A program made the position numbers and the translations under genes. 64,000 nt of DNA, taken from the NCBI GenBank assembly GCA_964353555.1, contig CAYGWM010000002.1, forward strand, positions 66,528 to 130,527, given 5' to 3'. Positions 8,752 to 17,654 of this stretch are shown here, piece by piece. Positions within the stretch are counted from its first letter, which is position 1. Each line of letters starts with the position of its first letter. The DNA is from PR03 sp964353555 (GTDB lineage Bacteria; Myxococcota_A; UBA9160; PR03). The notes under the pieces were generated by a model. That model was not told the origin of the DNA and did not search any database. It saw only the letters and a list, made by a program, of their open reading frames with translations.

Positions 8752-10122
8752 GTGGTGGTGCAGCGATCCGTGCGTCTGGGGATTCTATTCGTCGGGCTGA
8801 CCGCGCTCGTGCCAGCGTCGGCATCGGCGCAGCGAGCGGCGAAGCCCTTCGCGTTTCCGCTCGGCCGCACGCCGCTCGAGCTCGGCGCGGGCTACGACTC
8901 GCAACAGGGACTCGCGCGCGGCGAGATGGGCGCCTGCGTGGCCGGCGACGAGACTGAGCGCCGCGATGGGGCTCGCGCGCAGTACTCGATCGCGACGCTG
9001 ACGCGCGCGGGCGGCCGGCTCGTCGTCGGTATCTACGTCTCGGCGCCGCTCTTCGTCGACGTGCTGAAGAGTTCCCACCTCACCGATGCCGCGCGGCGTC
9101 TCCGGGGCGCAGACGCCGAAGCATTCCGCGATCTGTGCGGCGACGGCTTCGTCGGGACGGTCACGTTCGGCGATCACCTGCTCGCCGAGGTCGAAGTCGA
9201 ACCCAACGATGTGTTGCAGGCGCGCAACCATCTGATCAGCGGGAGCTGGGCGGATCCCGAGTCGTTCCGGCGGGCGCTCGAAGCGCTCGTGAAACGCCAC
9301 GACGTGAGAGTGCGCGAGTTGCCGGGCGGCAGTCGCGCCGCGGCGCGCCCGCTCACGGTCGACGAACTGATCCCGCGGACGCTGGCGTTTCCGGCCAGCG
9401 TCACGCAGGCGAACGCGAAGCCCTACCTCGCCAGCTTCGAGCCGTACAGCGCCGATTCCTTCGCGGGGCTGCCGCTGCCGGAGCCGGGCGAGATCGAGGC
9501 CCGCGACATGACCGAGCAGGTGTTCCGGGATCGGCGTGGGCGCTCGCAGAGCACGGCCAGCCGGGCCGCCGACCTGCGCGCCGCGCAGGTGCATCGGACC
9601 GAGCCGGAGGAGTTGCCGTCCGCCCCGCGCGCTTCGATCGCAGAGACGCACCCCGAGAGCGACGCGGCCACGGAGATCGCCGCGGTGCGCGAAGTTGTGC
9701 CCCCGGCTGCGCCGGCGCCCGCAACGGTGTCGCCCGCGCCGCGACTGCATTCCCAGCCGGCTCTCGTCTTCACCCCGGCTGGCGAGCTGCCGGTGTTCGC
9801 GACCACGCACGCGCCGGCCGGCGTCTACGCGGAGCGCGTGCGCGAGCGCGACTACTGGGTTCCGGGCGCAGCCACTGCCACGCCGGCCGTGAAGCGCGCG
9901 ATCGACAAAGCCCGCGCCGATGCGCCGGCTCGCGGCGCGACGGTCGTGATCGCGGAAGTGGGCACGGTAACGGTGGTGATGACCGACGCGGCGCCGGTCG
10001 GCGGCACGCACAGCGAATCTGCCGGCGAGCGGCGCGCGTGGATCGCCGGCGTCGCCGCGCCGAACGCCGCCGAGCGCGCCGCGCTCGCGGTGGCGATCGA
10101 GGCCGACGCGCGCCCGCAGTGA
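8752..10122 (+). CDS. Secreted protein of unknown function (456 aa)
   Basis: The start is one of three consecutive GTG codons (8752, 8755, 8758) just after a G-rich ribosome site. A signal peptide is clear: the hydrophobic stretch LGILFVGLTALVPASASA ends at AQ. The mature N-terminal region contains LGAGYDS near residue 45, CVAGDE, and CGDGFVGTVTFGDHLLAEVEV near 128-148. This series of an aromatic-glycine start followed by CGDxFV and an amphipathic strand weakly recalls bacterial MACPF-like secreted proteins. The second half is low-complexity, rich in Ala, Pro and Glu, and may be a linker. It is divergent from the MutS-like gene. The function is unknown, and the MACPF resemblance is only a suggestion. 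Confidence 0.7.
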   Translation: MVVQRSVRLGILFVGLTALVPASASAQRAAKPFAFPLGRTPLELGAGYDSQQGLARGEMGACVAGDETERRDGARAQYSIATLTRAGGRLVVGIYVSAPLFVDVLKSSHLTDAARRLRGADAEAFRDLCGDGFVGTVTFGDHLLAEVEVEPNDVLQARNHLISGSWADPESFRRALEALVKRHDVRVRELPGGSRAAARPLTVDELIPRTLAFPASVTQANAKPYLASFEPYSADSFAGLPLPEPGEIEARDMTEQVFRDRRGRSQSTASRAADLRAAQVHRTEPEELPSAPRASIAETHPESDAATEIAAVREVVPPAAPAPATVSPAPRLHSQPALVFTPAGELPVFATTHAPAGVYAERVRERDYWVPGAATATPAVKRAIDKARADAPARGATVVIAEVGTVTVVMTDAAPVGGTHSESAGERRAWIAGVAAPNAAERAALAVAIEADARPQ

Positions 10123-10207
10123 CGGCGAGGCGACATCGCGCCTAGAATGCCCCGACTTTCGAAGCAAGAGGACAGGCGCATGGCGGCCTGCTCAGAGGAG
10201 GGGCTCC

Positions 10208-11776
10208 GTGCGCGTTCTGCTGATCAATCCGTCGTACCCGTTCGAAGAGTTTCCGCGGCTGCTCGTGACGCTGCCCTACCTGGCGTCAGCGCTGCGCTCG
10301 GAAGGCCACGAGGTCGAAATCCTCGACCTGCTGTTGGCGCGCACCACGCCCGACAAGATCGAGCGCCGCATGGAGCGCTTCCGGCCGCAGGCCGTCGGCA
10401 TCACCTCGGTCACGCTGAATCACCACATCGCCGAGAGCATCGCCGAGGTGGTGCGCAAGTGTGACGAGCAGGTGCCGATCGTGATGGGCGGCCCGCACGT
10501 CTCGTTCGAGATCGAGGGCTCGTTCCAGCGGCTGCCCGCGCTCGACTACATCGCGATCGGCGAGGGCGAGCACACGCTGCGCGAACTCGTGCGCTCGCTC
10601 GAAGGCCGCATGGACGTGCGCGACGTGCGCGGTCTTGCCGGCATCGACCGCAGCACCGGCCGCGCCTGGAAGAACGCGCCGCGCCCGCTCGAAGACGATC
10701 TCGACACGCTGCCCAACCCGGCGCGCGATCTGGTGCCGCTGGCGCGCTATCTGGCGTTCGACAGCCACGCAAGCGTCGTCACCAGTCGCGGCTGTCCCTA
10801 CGAGTGCATCTTCTGTTCGGCGCCGGCATGGACCGGGCGCAAGGTGCGCTACCGCGATCCCGTGAAGTGCGTCGACGAAATCGAAGACCTCGCACGGATG
10901 GGCTTCACCGAGATCACCATCGAGGACGATCTGTTCACGCTCTACCGCAAGCACTTCCTCGCGGTCTGCGGAGAGATGATCGACCGCAACACGGGGATCC
11001 GCTGGAACGCGTTCTCGCGCGTGGACACGATCACGCCCGAGATCGTCGGCACGATGGCCAAAGCCGGTTGCCAGGCGATCTGTTTCGGTGTCGAGAGCGG
11101 CGACCAGGAAGTCCTCGACCTGATCAAGAAGAACTCGAGCCTCGCCAAGGTGAAGGAAGCGATGCGGATGACGAAGGACGTGGGCATCTGCGCGCTCGCG
11201 TCGTTCATCGTCGGGCTGCCCGGCGAGACCGAGGAGACGTTGCGCAAGACCGTCGAGTTCGCGGAGGAACTGAAAAACGAGTTCGGTTCGCTCTACGGCT
11301 TCCACATCCTGTCGCCGTTCCCGGGCACCGAAGTGCGCGAGAAGGCCGCCGAGTACGGCCTCGAGATCCTGAACAGCGACTGGACGAAGTACGACGCGAA
11401 TCACGTCGTGTCGCGCACGCCGGGTGCGAGTCCGGAGGCGATCCAGGCCGTGTCCGACGCCTACGAGGACACCATCGAGCGCTACGTCGAGTACCAGGAC
11501 CACCTGGTCAAGACGGGCCAGCTCTCGGGCTACGAGTTGAAGACCTACCGGCGCCGCAAGCGACAGTCGCTGCTGTGGAAGTTGCTGCTCGACGAAGTGG
11601 TCGAGTCGCTTCCCGCGTTGCCGGGCGACGCACCGGAGGCGCTGACCCGTCACGTGATCGAAGCAACCGGCGCCGAGCGGGCGCTGGTCGCGGAGGAGGT
11701 CGTGCGCGTCCTCGCCCTCGGCGCGCTAGTCGCCGACCAGACGCCCGAAGGCACCCGCTACCGCTGGGCCGAGTGA
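10208..11776 (+). CDS. B12-binding-domain radical SAM protein
   Basis: The 522-residue protein starts with a Rossmann-like cobalamin-binding-type domain (MRVLLINPSYP, then VGITSVT, IVMGGPH and YIAIGEGE, residues 1-120). The radical SAM core follows, with the cluster motif CPYECIFC (Cys196, Cys200, Cys203), VESGDQEVLDLIKK, and the C-terminal IVGLPGETEET segment. Enzymes of this architecture perform methylations, ring formations and other radical reactions on lipids, cofactors and natural products; the substrate cannot be read here. The GTG start at 10208 has a GAGGAG ribosome site upstream. It is followed by a palindromic repeat, a GMC oxidoreductase and a second radical SAM protein, all on the plus strand. 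Confidence 0.87.
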   Translation: MRVLLINPSYPFEEFPRLLVTLPYLASALRSEGHEVEILDLLLARTTPDKIERRMERFRPQAVGITSVTLNHHIAESIAEVVRKCDEQVPIVMGGPHVSFEIEGSFQRLPALDYIAIGEGEHTLRELVRSLEGRMDVRDVRGLAGIDRSTGRAWKNAPRPLEDDLDTLPNPARDLVPLARYLAFDSHASVVTSRGCPYECIFCSAPAWTGRKVRYRDPVKCVDEIEDLARMGFTEITIEDDLFTLYRKHFLAVCGEMIDRNTGIRWNAFSRVDTITPEIVGTMAKAGCQAICFGVESGDQEVLDLIKKNSSLAKVKEAMRMTKDVGICALASFIVGLPGETEETLRKTVEFAEELKNEFGSLYGFHILSPFPGTEVREKAAEYGLEILNSDWTKYDANHVVSRTPGASPEAIQAVSDAYEDTIERYVEYQDHLVKTGQLSGYELKTYRRRKRQSLLWKLLLDEVVESLPALPGDAPEALTRHVIEATGAERALVAEEVVRVLALGALVADQTPEGTRYRWAE

Positions 11777-11793
11777 GCCGACTCAGTTGACTC

Positions 11794-11920
11794 GGGGACG
11801 TTGGTTGCGCCGGTTGCGTTGGGGACGTTCGTTGCGTCGCGAAACGACGCCCCAGCTCGCACGGCCATGAAGCGCGACGCAACGAACGTCCCCAACGCAA
11901 CCGGCGCAACGAGTGTCCCC
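11794..11920. repeat. Palindromic repeat element, 48-base arms and 31-base loop
   Basis: The left arm (11794-11841) and right arm (11873-11920) are reverse complements at 45 of 48 positions, separated by a 31-base loop. The core arm contains CGCAACGAACGTCCCCAACG. A related single arm lies at 4798-4843 upstream of the other end of this region. The element begins 18 bases after the stop of the radical SAM gene. Its loop supplies the ATG of the GMC oxidoreductase, and its right arm encodes the first residues of that protein. It may fold as a very stable RNA hairpin between the two genes. The length and palindrome suggest a REP- or MITE-like element. Confidence 0.8.
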
Positions 11921-13402
11921 GGCGCGACGATTCGTTGCGAGGCGGTGGTGATCGGGTCGGGCGCCGGCGGGGCGCCGGCGGCGTTGGCGCTCGCGGAGGC
12001 GGGTCTCGACGTCGTGGTGCTCGAAGCGGGCGAACGGCTCGAGACGCGCGACTTCTCGGGCGAGGAGGGCGAGATGATTGCCCGGCTGATGACCGCGAAC
12101 ACCGCGCGCGACAGCGGTATCGAGGTCTACGCCGGCGCCTGCGTGGGCGGCTCGACGGTCGTGAACGACGCGCTGTGCTGGCGCCCGCCGCCCGAGATCC
12201 TCGAGAGCTGGCGCCGCGACTTCGGCCTCACGGGGCTCAGTGACGCGGCGTTCGCGCGGTACGTCGATCGCGCGTGGCAGACGGTCAACGCGTCGCCCAC
12301 CGATCGCGAGCATCTGAGTCGCAACGCGCACCAGCTCGAAGTGGGCGCCGCACGCCTCGGTTGGTCCGCCGAAGCGATGCACCGCAACGTGCGCGGCTGC
12401 GCGAATCTCGGGCTCTGCAACCTCGGCTGCCCGAGCGGCGCGAAGCAGTCGGCGCTGGTGACGTGGATCCCAGACGCGGAGGCGCGCGGCGCGCGCGTCG
12501 TGCCGCTGGCGCGCGCCGATCGCATCGAGGTCGAAGCCGGTCGCGTACGGGCCGTCACGGCGACACGCTTCGATCCGAAGACCCGCGCTCCGATCGGCGC
12601 GCTGCGCGTCGAGGCAGACGTCGTGTGTGTCGCGGCGGGCGTGCTCGGCACGCCCGCGCTGCTGTTGCGCAGCGGGCTCGGCGCCGGCACCGCGCTCGGC
12701 CGCGGCATCCAGTTCCACTCGAGCGTTTACGTGACGGCGCGCTTCCGCGAGCCGGTACTCGGCTTCTACGGACCGACGATGGCCTACGCGGTCACCGAGT
12801 GGAGCGACGTGAACGGGCGTCGCGGCCCGGGCTACATGCTCGAGAACGTCGCGGTGTCGCCGAGCGTGACGGCGTCGTCGCTGCCCGGTTTCGGCGCCGA
12901 GCACGAGCGCGTGATGGAGGCGCTGCCGTACCTGGCGCGCGCCGTCGTCGTGCTGCGCGACTGCACGCGCGGCAGCGTCGCGACCCCGGGCGAAGGTCCT
13001 CCTGCGCTGTCGTACCAGCCCGTCGCCGACGATCTCGTGCGGATCCGCGACGCGGTGAAGCAGCTTGCGCGTCTCTATCTCGCCGCGGGCGCGACCGAGG
13101 TGTATCTGCCGGTGAACGGTGTCGCGCCGGTCCGCTCCGAGGCCGACCTCGCGGCGCTCGACGCGGTGGAGTTCACACCTCGCGCGCTGTCGTTGCTCTA
13201 CGCCGTGCACCTCTTCGGAGGCGCTGCGATGGCCGGCTCGCGTGCGCAGGGCTTCTGCGACGAGAGCGGTCGCGCCTTCGACGTCGAGGGTCTCTACGTC
13301 ACCGACGCAGCGGCATTGCCGAGCAACACCGGCGCGAATCCGCAGATCACGATCATGGCGAATGCGCTGCGCACGGCGGCGGGGATCGTGGCCGCCCGGT
13401 AG
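11867..13402 (+). CDS. GMC-family FAD oxidoreductase, long-chain alcohol oxidase-like
   Basis: The product is about 511 residues. The FAD-binding motif GSGAGG lies at residues 31-36, followed by VVLEAGE. A cysteine cluster, CANLGLCNLGCPSGAKQS, around residue 178 is typical of the fatty alcohol oxidase branch. The C-terminal GMC block (LFGGAAMAGS, LYVTDAAALPSNTGANP) carries the catalytic His/Asn region. The predicted reaction is oxidation of a hydrophobic alcohol to an aldehyde or ketone. The ATG at 11867 lies in the loop of a palindromic repeat, and the first 18 residues (TNVPNATGATSVPG) are repeat-encoded. No ATG exists between the repeat and the FAD motif, so the repeat seems to supply the start. 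It lies between two radical SAM genes, which suggests a shared pathway. Confidence 0.85.
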   Translation: MKRDATNVPNATGATSVPGATIRCEAVVIGSGAGGAPAALALAEAGLDVVVLEAGERLETRDFSGEEGEMIARLMTANTARDSGIEVYAGACVGGSTVVNDALCWRPPPEILESWRRDFGLTGLSDAAFARYVDRAWQTVNASPTDREHLSRNAHQLEVGAARLGWSAEAMHRNVRGCANLGLCNLGCPSGAKQSALVTWIPDAEARGARVVPLARADRIEVEAGRVRAVTATRFDPKTRAPIGALRVEADVVCVAAGVLGTPALLLRSGLGAGTALGRGIQFHSSVYVTARFREPVLGFYGPTMAYAVTEWSDVNGRRGPGYMLENVAVSPSVTASSLPGFGAEHERVMEALPYLARAVVVLRDCTRGSVATPGEGPPALSYQPVADDLVRIRDAVKQLARLYLAAGATEVYLPVNGVAPVRSEADLAALDAVEFTPRALSLLYAVHLFGGAAMAGSRAQGFCDESGRAFDVEGLYVTDAAALPSNTGANPQITIMANALRTAAGIVAAR

Positions 13403-13434
13403 GCTTTCGCGTCGCAGTGATTGCGGGAGTTCCG

Positions 13435-15057
13435 ATGCGCGTCCGGTTCGTGTGTCTCGAAGACGGCATGACTTCGTGTGGCTTCCGCAAGATGGCCGCG
13501 TTCGCGGAACGTCTGCACCCGGGCGTCGAGTCCTGCTACGTGTCGACGCGGCGCTACCTCGGCGTACGCTCGGCCGTTTCGGGAACGGTGGGACGAGGCC
13601 AGCTCGGTGACGATCAGGTCGACGAGATCGCCGCGGGACTCGCGGACGCCGACGTGCTGGGCTTCTCGTCGATGACCGGTTACGCAGCGCTGACCCGCCG
13701 CGTGATCCAGCGTGTTCGCGAGCGCAACCCTTCGATCTACATGATCTGGGGCGGGATCCATCCGATCATCCAGCCGGAGGACGCGATCACTGCAGCGGTC
13801 GATGCGATCTGTACCGGCGAGGGAGAGTTCGCGTTCGAGCAGGTGCTCGCGGGACTCCGCGACGGGCGCGATGTCACCGCCACGCGGAACTTCTGGTTCA
13901 AGGGGCGCGACGGAGCGGTGATCCAGAACGCTTTCCTCCCGCTGATGACGGCCGAGGAAATGGAGGCGTTGCCGTTCCCGCTCTACGGCGCGGCGGCGGA
14001 GCGAATCTACACGCCCGGCCGGGGCTTCCTCCCGATGAGCACGCAGGACTACCTGCTGAACGACGGCCTCGGCTACACGGCGCTGTGGTCGATCGGTTGT
14101 CCGCTGCACTGCAGCTACTGCGGCAACACCAAATTCATCGCCAACGATGCGAAGTACAAGCAGATCCGCCACCCGAGCGCTCGCTACATCGTCGAGCAGA
14201 TCAAGGATGCGAAGCGGCGATTTCCGCACCTGTCGCAGGTGAGCTTCCACGACGACAGCTTCATGGCGATCCGCTACCCGGAGATCGAGGCCTTCGCCGA
14301 ACTGTGGCGCGCCGAGGTCGGACTGCCGTTCGCGATCTACGGCGTGATTCCGAACTACGTGAACCGCGAGAAGTTCGAAGTGTTGACGTGGGCCGGCATG
14401 AACCGGATCCGGATGGGCATCCAGAGCGGCAGCAAGGCGATGCTCGACTTCTACAAGCGACCCACCCCGTCCGAGAAGATCCTGGCCGCCGGTCGCGTGA
14501 TCTCGTCGTTTGCGCCGAAATATCACATCCCTCCGACCTACGACATCATCGTGGACAACCCGATCGAGAGCCGGGACGACGTGCTCGCGACGCTCGAACT
14601 CCTCTACGCGATTGAGCGCCCGTACACGCTGCTGATCTACTCGCTGAAGGTGATCCCGAACACGGGACTCGCGGCGGCGCTGCAACAGCGCGGGGTCGAC
14701 CTCGAACAGATCGACGACAGCTATCTGGTGATCCCTCCGCGCGTCGCGAATCTGCTGCTCTACCTGCTCTGCCTGTGGCGGCCGCCGCGCTGGCTGTGGG
14801 AGCGCCTGCTGCGCCGGGTGCGAGCGAGTTCGGAGCCGCAACCGGTGTATCCGCGCGTCGCCGTGGTGTTGCGCACGCTCTACCTGACCAAGCGCGTTCT
14901 CGGCCATCTGCGCGTGATGGACTTCTCGATCACGCCAGGGAAGACCGGCTACCTCTTCTGGCGCGCCGGCCTCGTCGACCTCTGGCAGAAGCGATTCCGG
15001 CGAACGCCTCCGCGGCCGGCCAGCCGGCAGCCGTTGGCGCTCCGCAGCGCCGGGTGA
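13435..15057 (+). CDS. B12-binding-type radical SAM protein (second)
   Basis: The 540-residue product has an N-terminal Rossmann domain related to cobalamin-binding domains (VLGFSSMTGYAALTRR, IYMIWGGIHP, ICTGEGEFAFE, residues 70-135). The radical SAM core contains GCPLHCSYC (Cys222, Cys226, Cys229), then SFHDDSFM, RIRMGIQSGS and a C-terminal region with FSITPGKTGY. A hydrophobic stretch near residues 440-455 may associate with the membrane. The start ATG at 13435 lies 32 bases after the GMC gene; a longer frame running through the GMC gene is not real. The substrate is unknown. Clustering with a GMC alcohol oxidase and another radical SAM enzyme suggests a lipid-like or secondary metabolite. 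Confidence 0.86.
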   Translation: MRVRFVCLEDGMTSCGFRKMAAFAERLHPGVESCYVSTRRYLGVRSAVSGTVGRGQLGDDQVDEIAAGLADADVLGFSSMTGYAALTRRVIQRVRERNPSIYMIWGGIHPIIQPEDAITAAVDAICTGEGEFAFEQVLAGLRDGRDVTATRNFWFKGRDGAVIQNAFLPLMTAEEMEALPFPLYGAAAERIYTPGRGFLPMSTQDYLLNDGLGYTALWSIGCPLHCSYCGNTKFIANDAKYKQIRHPSARYIVEQIKDAKRRFPHLSQVSFHDDSFMAIRYPEIEAFAELWRAEVGLPFAIYGVIPNYVNREKFEVLTWAGMNRIRMGIQSGSKAMLDFYKRPTPSEKILAAGRVISSFAPKYHIPPTYDIIVDNPIESRDDVLATLELLYAIERPYTLLIYSLKVIPNTGLAAALQQRGVDLEQIDDSYLVIPPRVANLLLYLLCLWRPPRWLWERLLRRVRASSEPQPVYPRVAVVLRTLYLTKRVLGHLRVMDFSITPGKTGYLFWRAGLVDLWQKRFRRTPPRPASRQPLALRSAG

Positions 15058-15121
15058 CGTCGCTTCTGCCGGCGAACGACAGCGAAAGTTCGGTGCGGGG
15101 CGAACGGGGGAAAGGACTCGC

Positions 15122-15991
15122 GTGGGTGGGAATCTGCGACCCGGGCTGACGACGCAGGGCGGTGATGCGTGTCCCGTCTGTGGAGCGGAGGCCGAACCGC
15201 GCATCGACCTCGGCGACTACCGGCTGTTTCGTTGCCGGCGCTGCGAGTCCTGGTCGAGCGACGCGCTGGCGCGCGGGGCGCAGACGTCCTTCGAACCCGA
15301 CGCCTACTTCGCGAATGCCGACACCGATCAGGTGCGGTGGGAAGATCTGCTGGGGCGCGCGAGGATCGATCGCGCAGGCGCGGCACGAATTCTAGACGTT
15401 GGCTGCGGCCGCGGCGATTTCCTGCGCTTCCTCGGCCGACACGGCTCGCCGAGCGAGCGCTGCGGCATCGAAGTCGATCCCGTGCGCGCGGCGGCAGCGC
15501 GCGCCGCGGATCCGGGCGCACAAATCGCGACCGGCGCGGTTTCCGAAGCGCTTGCGGATCTGGCGGGCGCGTTCGACCTGATCACGCTCTGGGACGTCTT
15601 CGAGCACCTCGTCGATCCGCGCGCGGTGCTGCACGCGCTGGCCGCGCGGCTCGCGCCGGAGGGCCAGCTGTTTCTGCAGACGATTCACGAGCACAGCGTC
15701 GTGCCGACACTCGGACGCGCCCTCTACGCGGCATCGGCGGGCCGGATCAGCGGTCCGGTGCGCCGCACGCATGAGCCCCATCACCTGGTCTTCTTCAGCC
15801 GCCGCGGACTCGAGAATCTCGCGGACGAGGCGGGGCTGCGGATTCGGGAGCTCTGGTTCGATCGGCTCGCGATGGCACGGATGGACGGAAGCCGCGCGCT
15901 CACCGCGGCCACGGCGGCGCTGCTCGCGGTCGAGAATGCGCTGGGCAATGGCCTCTTCGTGAACCTGCTGCTCGAGAAGAAGCCGTTCTAG
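15122..15991 (+). CDS. Class I SAM methyltransferase with N-terminal zinc ribbon
   Basis: The 289-residue protein has an N-terminal zinc ribbon with CPVC (Cys17/Cys20) and CRRC (Cys38/Cys41), then a Rossmann methyltransferase domain with motif I LDVGCGRGDF (about 97-106), an acidic EVDP motif and LWDVFEHLVDP. This ribbon plus methyltransferase layout is common in enzymes of sugar, O-antigen and natural-product clusters. The GTG at 15122 follows a purine-rich ribosome site. It ends facing the next methyltransferase, overlapping its 3' end by four bases. The substrate is unknown; the glycosyltransferase neighbourhood suggests a sugar or polyprenyl-linked sugar. Confidence 0.85.
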   Translation: MGGNLRPGLTTQGGDACPVCGAEAEPRIDLGDYRLFRCRRCESWSSDALARGAQTSFEPDAYFANADTDQVRWEDLLGRARIDRAGAARILDVGCGRGDFLRFLGRHGSPSERCGIEVDPVRAAAARAADPGAQIATGAVSEALADLAGAFDLITLWDVFEHLVDPRAVLHALAARLAPEGQLFLQTIHEHSVVPTLGRALYAASAGRISGPVRRTHEPHHLVFFSRRGLENLADEAGLRIRELWFDRLAMARMDGSRALTAATAALLAVENALGNGLFVNLLLEKKPF

Positions 15992-16704
15992 CGGCGTCGT
16001 GCGCGCAACAGCAGGTTCTTGCCTGCGAGCCGATGCAACGCGCGGTCGAGCCACAGGCTGACCGGGAACAGCATCCGATCATAGATCCGGACCGAACGCG
16101 CGGTGATCTGGCCGTCGGCGCGGCCGATCAGCCGATACGCGAGAGTCGCGATGAACCCCAGCGAATCGGCGTAGCGCACGTCGTCCACGACGAAGCCCGC
16201 ATCGCGAAAAAGCCGCGACAGCTCGCTTTTCCGATAGCGCCGCTGGTGTCCCACGAGCGTGTCGTTCGCGGTCCACAGCATCGAGAGAGCGGGCACGTAG
16301 ATCAGGCAGCGACCGCCCGGTGCGAGGTGGTCGTGAAGCTCCCGCGCAACCTGGGCGTCGTCGGGGCAGTGCTCGAGCACGTTCACCGAAACGGCGTAGT
16401 CGAAGCGGCGTTCCCCGAGGTCGCTGAGCGCGGAGACGCTGGTCAGGTGGCGCTGCGTGAGCCGCGCGCGAAGCTCTGGATCGGGCTCGACGCAGGTGAC
16501 ATCGAGACCGTGGGCGGCGAGCGAAGCCGCGAGCCGCCCGGTGCCGGCGCCGAAGTCGACGACGGTCCGTGACGACCCTGCGAACGCGAGGACCTGATCG
16601 AGCAGGTAGCGGTTGTAGCGCTCGGCGTGGTCGAGTACGTCGAGCAGCGGCGTCGCTTCGAAACGGCGTTCCAAGCCGGCTACCCGCGCATCGATCGCTT
16701 CCAC
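15988..16704 (-). CDS. Class I SAM methyltransferase
   Basis: The 238-residue product carries motif I VVDFGAGTGRLAASL (about residues 41-55), CVEPDPEL and the post-motif NVLEHCPDD, typical of small-molecule methyltransferases. The GTG at 16704 is chosen because the last 25 bases of the upstream GT2 gene overlap it, giving translational coupling; a much longer upstream frame is a shadow of the GT2 gene. The C-terminal part has hydrophobic stretches (LGFIATLAYRLIG, MLFPVSLWLD), so it may associate with the membrane. It shares a transcript with the DPM1-like glycosyltransferase, which suggests it modifies the same lipid-linked sugar or a related glycan. The substrate is an inference. Confidence 0.8.
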   Translation of the reverse strand: MEAIDARVAGLERRFEATPLLDVLDHAERYNRYLLDQVLAFAGSSRTVVDFGAGTGRLAASLAAHGLDVTCVEPDPELRARLTQRHLTSVSALSDLGERRFDYAVSVNVLEHCPDDAQVARELHDHLAPGGRCLIYVPALSMLWTANDTLVGHQRRYRKSELSRLFRDAGFVVDDVRYADSLGFIATLAYRLIGRADGQITARSVRIYDRMLFPVSLWLDRALHRLAGKNLLLRARRR

Positions 16705-17615
16705 TGCTCGATCGTCTCCTGGTGATAGCCGGAGATCGTGTCGAGCAGCAGGCCGACGCCGAAGCTGACGGCCGCGAGGATTGCCAGCCCGGCCGCGAGA
16801 ATCGCGCGTGGCACGTGGTAGACGTACGCGTGCCGGTAGAAATCGAGCACCGGCGCCGCGCCTGTGATCACCGAGAAGAGCGCGAAGATCGCCGCCACTG
16901 CGGTGAAGAACACGAACGGCTTGTAGTCCTTGAAGAGCAGGAAGATGCATTTGAAGATCAGCAAGCCGTCGCTGACGGTGTCGAGCTTCGAATGGCTTGC
17001 ATCGGGCCGGCGCCCATACTCGATCGGAACCTCGAGGATCGGCAGTCCTTTGGCGAGCGCTTGCAGCGTCATCTCCGTCTCGATCTCGAAGCCTTCGGAA
17101 CGCAGATGGACGAGTCGCACGAAGCGGCTCGACAGCAGCCGGTAGCCGGAGAGCACGTCGGTGATCGGCGCCCGGAAGAGCAGCGAGATGATGCGCGCGA
17201 TCAGCCGGTTGCCGAGTTCGTGAAAGACGCGGAAGGCACCCGCGTCGTGGGACTCGAGGCGGGTCGCCACGAGCATGTCGACACCGGTCTCGAGGAAGCG
17301 CTGCACCAGGCGCGGCGCTTCGGCGGCGGGGTAGGTGTCGTCGCCGTCGAGCAGCACGTAGACGTCGGCGTCGATCACGTTGGCCATGTGGCGAATCACG
17401 TTTCCCTTGCCGCGCCGCGGCGAGGCGATCACCGCGGCGCCCGACGCGCGCGCGATCTCGGCGGTCCGGTCGGACGAGCCGTTGTCGAAGACGGTGATCT
17501 CCGCGCCGGGCAGCGCGGCCTTCATGTCCTCGATGACTTTCGCCACCGTGCGCTCTTCGTTCAGGCACGGGATCACCACGGAAACACGGGGCTGTGTGGC
17601 GTGTTGCGCGAGCAC
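16680..17615 (-). CDS. GT2 polyprenyl-phosphate sugar synthase (DPM1-like) with C-terminal membrane helices
   Basis: The 311-residue protein has the GT-A fold of family 2: SVVIPCLNEERTV (residues 12-24), TVFDNGSSD, and the metal-binding LLDGDDTYP near residue 90. SGYRLLSSRF and FEIETEM are typical of dolichol-phosphate mannose/glucose synthase relatives. The C-terminal part has two membrane segments (FVFFTAVAAIFALFSVITG and ILAAGLAILAAVSFGVGLLL). Enzymes of this type load a sugar from a nucleotide donor onto undecaprenyl or dolichol phosphate on the cytoplasmic face. The product would be the donor for the GT39 and TMTC-like enzymes next door. It starts with GTG at 17615. Donor sugar unknown. 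Confidence 0.87.
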   Translation of the reverse strand: MLAQHATQPRVSVVIPCLNEERTVAKVIEDMKAALPGAEITVFDNGSSDRTAEIARASGAAVIASPRRGKGNVIRHMANVIDADVYVLLDGDDTYPAAEAPRLVQRFLETGVDMLVATRLESHDAGAFRVFHELGNRLIARIISLLFRAPITDVLSGYRLLSSRFVRLVHLRSEGFEIETEMTLQALAKGLPILEVPIEYGRRPDASHSKLDTVSDGLLIFKCIFLLFKDYKPFVFFTAVAAIFALFSVITGAAPVLDFYRHAYVYHVPRAILAAGLAILAAVSFGVGLLLDTISGYHQETIEQWKRSMRG

Positions 17616-17654
17616 GCGATCAGTCTAGGCCGGTCCGCTGCGAATTCGCCAAGG

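Noticed and set aside
12274..13434. In-frame upstream extension of the second radical SAM gene
   Set aside because: It overlaps the GMC oxidoreductase in another frame and has shadow composition; the ATG at 13435 fits the start of the Rossmann domain.
16705..17568. Upstream extension of the minus-strand methyltransferase
   Set aside because: The region codes for the GT2 enzyme in another frame; the extension is Arg-rich and domain-free.
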